From Acidobacteriota bacterium (GTDB lineage Bacteria > Acidobacteriota > Terriglobia > Bryobacterales > Bryobacteraceae), in contig SYLY01000134.1 of assembly GCA_005808475.1 (NCBI GenBank), forward strand, positions 1-43,690: a stretch of 43,690 nt of DNA, given 5' to 3'. The stretch's first letter is position 1. Every line of letters starts with the position of its first letter. The position numbers and the translations under genes are program-made. This document shows positions 41,338-43,690 of this stretch, piece by piece. The notes under the pieces were generated by a model that was not told the origin of the DNA, did not search any database, and was given only the letters and a program-made list of their open reading frames with translations.

Positions 41338-42063
41338 TCAGAGCGAAAGCTGAGGCCCGGCCGCCGCGATCTCCGCTCCCGGCCGGGCGTCGTTGAAACT
41401 GTATCCGAAGCCTCGGACCGAGCGGATGAAGGCGGGGTTGGCGGGGTCTGTCTCCACCTTTTGGCGGAGACGCAGAATGTAAACGTCCACTGTGCGATCG
41501 GTGACCGCGCGGTCGTGGCCCCACACCGAATCGAGCAGTTGTTCGCGGCTGAACACCACGCCGGGGCGGCTCATGAGGAACTCGAGCAGCTTGAATTCGG
41601 TAGCCGTCAACTGGATCTCTTCCCCGTGCAGCCAAACGCGGCAACTCGAACGCTCGAGTTCGAGTCCGGCCGCTTTCAGCCGCTTCTGCGGCGGCGTCTG
41701 CGACCGGAACTGAATCCTCACGCGCGCGATCAGTTCGCGCACGAAGAACGGCTTCACGATGTAGTCGTTGGCGCCCAGTTCCAGGCCGACGATCCGGTCG
41801 GCTTCCGAGGCCCGCGCGGTCAGGAAGATCACGGGCATGTGCGTCAGGTCCGGGTGCGCGCGGATGCCGCGGCACAGGTCCAGACCATCGGAGTCCGGCA
41901 GCATGATGTCGAGGATCGCCAGATCGGGCCGTTCGCGCTTGCACATGTCGATGACGCCTTTGCCAGTCTGGCTGCCAACTACGGTGTAGCCTGCCTTCTC
42001 GAGGTTGTACTTGACAAGCGCGAACAGGTCCGCGTCGTCCTCGACGAGCATGATCTTTTTCAT
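41338..42063 (-). CDS. OmpR/PhoB-type response regulator
   Basis: This 241-residue two-domain regulator has a receiver (residues 1-120) with acidic residues E8, D9 and D10, phospho-acceptor D52 in LAILDIMLPDSDG, the Thr in VIFLTARAS, and the Lys in DYIVKPF. A winged-helix DNA-binding domain follows (about 135-228: LTATEFKLLEFLMSRPGVVFSREQL, RTVDVYILRLRQKVE, IRSVRGFGYSF). All key residues are intact. It follows the PhoR-like kinase by 16 bases and is clearly its partner. Domain sequence is PhoB-like, but no Pho transporter genes are nearby, so the signal is not certain. Confidence 0.93.
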   Translation of the reverse strand: MKKIMLVEDDADLFALVKYNLEKAGYTVVGSQTGKGVIDMCKRERPDLAILDIMLPDSDGLDLCRGIRAHPDLTHMPVIFLTARASEADRIVGLELGANDYIVKPFFVRELIARVRIQFRSQTPPQKRLKAAGLELERSSCRVWLHGEEIQLTATEFKLLEFLMSRPGVVFSREQLLDSVWGHDRAVTDRTVDVYILRLRQKVETDPANPAFIRSVRGFGYSFNDARPGAEIAAAGPQLSL

Positions 42064-42079
42064 GTGTTGGATTCTCTTC

Positions 42080-43552
42080 TCACGATACCCCGGCTTTTGT
42101 TACGGAAGCATTGCGATTGGGTGAATTGAGGTTGTCGCCCGATGGCAAGGTGAACCAGAACGTGGATCCGGCGCCGGGCTGGGACGTGACGCCCACCTCA
42201 CCGCCATGCGTCTTCACCAGATGCTTGACAATGGCGAGGCCCAACCCGGTGCCGCCCAGTTCCCGCGAGCGCGCCTTGTCGACGCGGTAGAAGCGTTCGA
42301 ACAGCCGCGGCAACTCCCCCTCCGGTATGCCGGGCCCGCGGTCGCGAACGTGGAACTCGATGAACCCCGCGTCGCCGGCGGACGGCTGCGCGCCGACGAA
42401 GACGTCGCCGCCTTCCGGCGAGTATTTGATGGCGTTGTCGATCAGGTTGCCGAGGGCCTGATGGACGGCCTGGGAGTCGGCGAAAACCTCGCAGCTTCCG
42501 GGCGCGGCCTCGATGTGGAGACGGACGTGCCGCCGGGCGGCGATGGGCCGCATCGAGTCCACGCAGTCGAGCAGCAGCGAGTTGACGTAGTACGAAGCGT
42601 ACTGAAACCGCGTCGCCTTGTGTTCGATCTGGGACAGCGTCAGCAGGTCGGCGGCGAGCGTGGTGAGGCGCTCGGCGTTCTGGCGGATGATCTCGAGGAA
42701 CCGCACGTTGTGCTGGGGGTCGTCGATGGCGCCGCTCAGCAGCGTTTCGGTGTAGCCCTGGATCGACGCCAGCGGCGTACGCAGTTCGTGCGAGACGTTG
42801 ATCACGAAATCCTTGCGCACCTGTTCCTGCTTCTCCAACTCGTGACGTTCGTGCTGGAGCTCCTCGAACACGCGTTGGAGATTGCCCGCCGTGTCGTTGA
42901 GTTTGTGGCCCAGTTGGCCCAGTTCGTCGTTTCCCGGGTGCTCGAGGCGGGCCTGGAAGCGGCCCTCGGCGAGCTTGGCCGCGAAGTCGATGATGCCGCC
43001 GAGCTTGGATGAAACAGCGCGGGCGAAGAAGAAGGCGACGACGAAGGGCGGCACGAAAGCGAGCGCCACTGAAACGAGCATCCGTTTGCGGATCGCGTCC
43101 ACCTGCGCCGACACCGCCTCGAGCGGCACCGCCAGCCGCAGCGCGCCTCCTCGGCACGGTACCGCCACGTAGAGCAGTTCCGAGCCAACGGTGCCGCTCT
43201 TGCGCCGGGCCGTCCCCTGCGCTCCACCGAGGGCAGCCGCCATCTCCGGACGGCTGGCGTGATTCTCCATGCTCGCCGAAGCGGCATCGGAATCGAACAG
43301 AACCCGCCCGCCCTTGTCGATCCGCGTGACGCGCGCCGCCGCGCTCCGTCCGGCTTCCCGCGCCTTGGCGTCGGTCCAACCGTTTTCCCCCACCGCGCAT
43401 AGAGCTTGACCGCGGTACGACAACTCGCGTTCGAGTGTGGCCAGGTGGCTCTGTTCGGCGACGCGGGAGGCGAGAATATCGGCCGATGCCAGCGCTACCA
43501 CCAGCACCGCCAGCGTTCCCAGGATCAGTTTGAGGAAAATCCGGGCTGTCAT
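42080..43552 (-). CDS. PhoR-like sensor histidine kinase
   Basis: This 490-residue membrane kinase has a first membrane helix (about 7-28) and a periplasmic sensor region (about 30-155, with a PAS/dCache-like GRVLFDSDAASASMENH stretch as in PhoR/ResE-like kinases). A second helix (about 160-180) and a HAMP domain follow. The dimerisation domain has the phospho-accepting His in NVSHELRTPLASIQG. The ATPase domain has NLIDNAIKYSPEGG, DRGPGIPEGEL, LFERFYRVD and GTGLGLAIVKHL. The gene order is kinase then regulator. The ATG at 43552 is divergent from a Tat-exported protein gene 60 bases away, a possible target. Confidence 0.92.
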   Translation of the reverse strand: MTARIFLKLILGTLAVLVVALASADILASRVAEQSHLATLERELSYRGQALCAVGENGWTDAKAREAGRSAAARVTRIDKGGRVLFDSDAASASMENHASRPEMAAALGGAQGTARRKSGTVGSELLYVAVPCRGGALRLAVPLEAVSAQVDAIRKRMLVSVALAFVPPFVVAFFFARAVSSKLGGIIDFAAKLAEGRFQARLEHPGNDELGQLGHKLNDTAGNLQRVFEELQHERHELEKQEQVRKDFVINVSHELRTPLASIQGYTETLLSGAIDDPQHNVRFLEIIRQNAERLTTLAADLLTLSQIEHKATRFQYASYYVNSLLLDCVDSMRPIAARRHVRLHIEAAPGSCEVFADSQAVHQALGNLIDNAIKYSPEGGDVFVGAQPSAGDAGFIEFHVRDRGPGIPEGELPRLFERFYRVDKARSRELGGTGLGLAIVKHLVKTHGGEVGVTSQPGAGSTFWFTLPSGDNLNSPNRNASVTKAGVS

Positions 43553-43612
43553 GATCGGTCCCCTGTGCCGGGCAACCCGCTGTTAGTGTACCATCGCACT
43601 GAAGGAGAGATT
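43553..43612. promoter_or_regulatory. Divergent intergenic region, kinase operon and Tat protein
   Basis: This 60-base region separates the kinase start (minus) from a plus-strand gene. GAAGGAGAG at 43601-43609 is a strong ribosome site for ATG 43613. TAGTGT within CTGTTAGTGTACC is a possible -10 for the plus gene, but no -35 is convincing. Confidence 0.4.
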
Positions 43613-43690
43613 ATGAATACTGGAACAAAATCGCGTCGTCATGTTTTGAAGGCGGCCGCCGCCGGAGCCGCCCTCCCCGCTGCCGCCGCC
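43613..43690 (+). CDS. N-terminal fragment of a Tat-exported protein
   Basis: Only the first 26 codons are in the window. They encode a twin-arginine signal (TKSRRHVLKAAAAGAALPA), so the mature protein is exported folded. The function cannot be told. AAGGAG lies in front of ATG 43613 at normal spacing. Confidence 0.75.
   Translation, partial: MNTGTKSRRHVLKAAAAGAALPAAAA

Noticed and set aside
1..43690. tRNA, rRNA, CRISPR, insertion sequences or prophage
   Set aside because: No long non-coding gaps, no tRNA-like cloverleaf, no regular direct repeats with spacers and no transposase or integrase-like proteins were seen on reading both strands.

Overview
The window is a GC-rich, very gene-dense bacterial chromosome segment. 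No gap between genes exceeds about 210 bases. I see no rRNA, tRNA, CRISPR array, transposase or phage gene. The gene mix points to an acidobacterium, probably Bryobacterales/Solibacter-like: an OmpR-type DNA-binding domain fused through a membrane segment to a beta-propeller, Tat-exported Gfo/Idh/MocA and enolase-superfamily enzymes, a hopanoid cluster, and many GTG/TTG starts. That placement is inference from gene content only.

Bases 1-4658 hold the end of a glycogen branching enzyme gene (glgB), an overlapping FAD-dependent oxidoreductase, and convergent to them a secreted protein with two CBM2-like modules and a large barrel-like C-terminal region of unknown family.

Bases 4865-19003 look like one operon of ten tightly spaced or overlapping plus-strand genes for a synthase-dependent exopolysaccharide. 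In order they encode a KaiC-like/receiver/degenerate-GGDEF regulator that keeps an RxxD motif, a TPR plus beta-barrel exporter, a processive GT2 synthase, a small single-pass membrane protein, a membrane-anchored deacetylase-like protein without recognisable catalytic residues, a GH18 hydrolase, and four secreted or surface proteins (PEGA, Ig-like, propeller-like, choice-of-anchor-D-like). Two genes are broken as read: an in-frame TAA (7401-7403) splits the exporter, and a frameshift near 14571-14579 splits the PEGA protein. The operon is either decaying or carries sequence errors.

Bases 19020-26173 are mixed accessory genes: a Gfo/Idh/MocA oxidoreductase, an amidase and an alkaline phosphatase in a two-gene unit, a membrane protein with a small winged-helix regulator behind a good sigma-70-type promoter with two dyad repeats, a TolC-like channel, and a cytochrome P460-cupredoxin fusion.

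Bases 26263-37283 form an 11-kb minus-strand hopanoid operon with mostly overlapping genes: ispH, shc, hpnA, hpnG, two zinc-type medium-chain dehydrogenases, hpnC, hpnD, a NadD/CoaD-like nucleotidylyltransferase and a winged-helix/propeller membrane regulator. The two dehydrogenases lie directly after hpnG and are candidates for the poorly defined reduction of ribosylhopane to bacteriohopanetetrol.

Bases 37308-43690 carry an O6-alkylguanine-DNA alkyltransferase, a secreted parvulin, an SDR, an L-rhamnonate-dehydratase-like enzyme, a small SnoaL-like protein, a PhoR/PhoB-like two-component pair, and the start of a Tat-exported protein cut by the window end.
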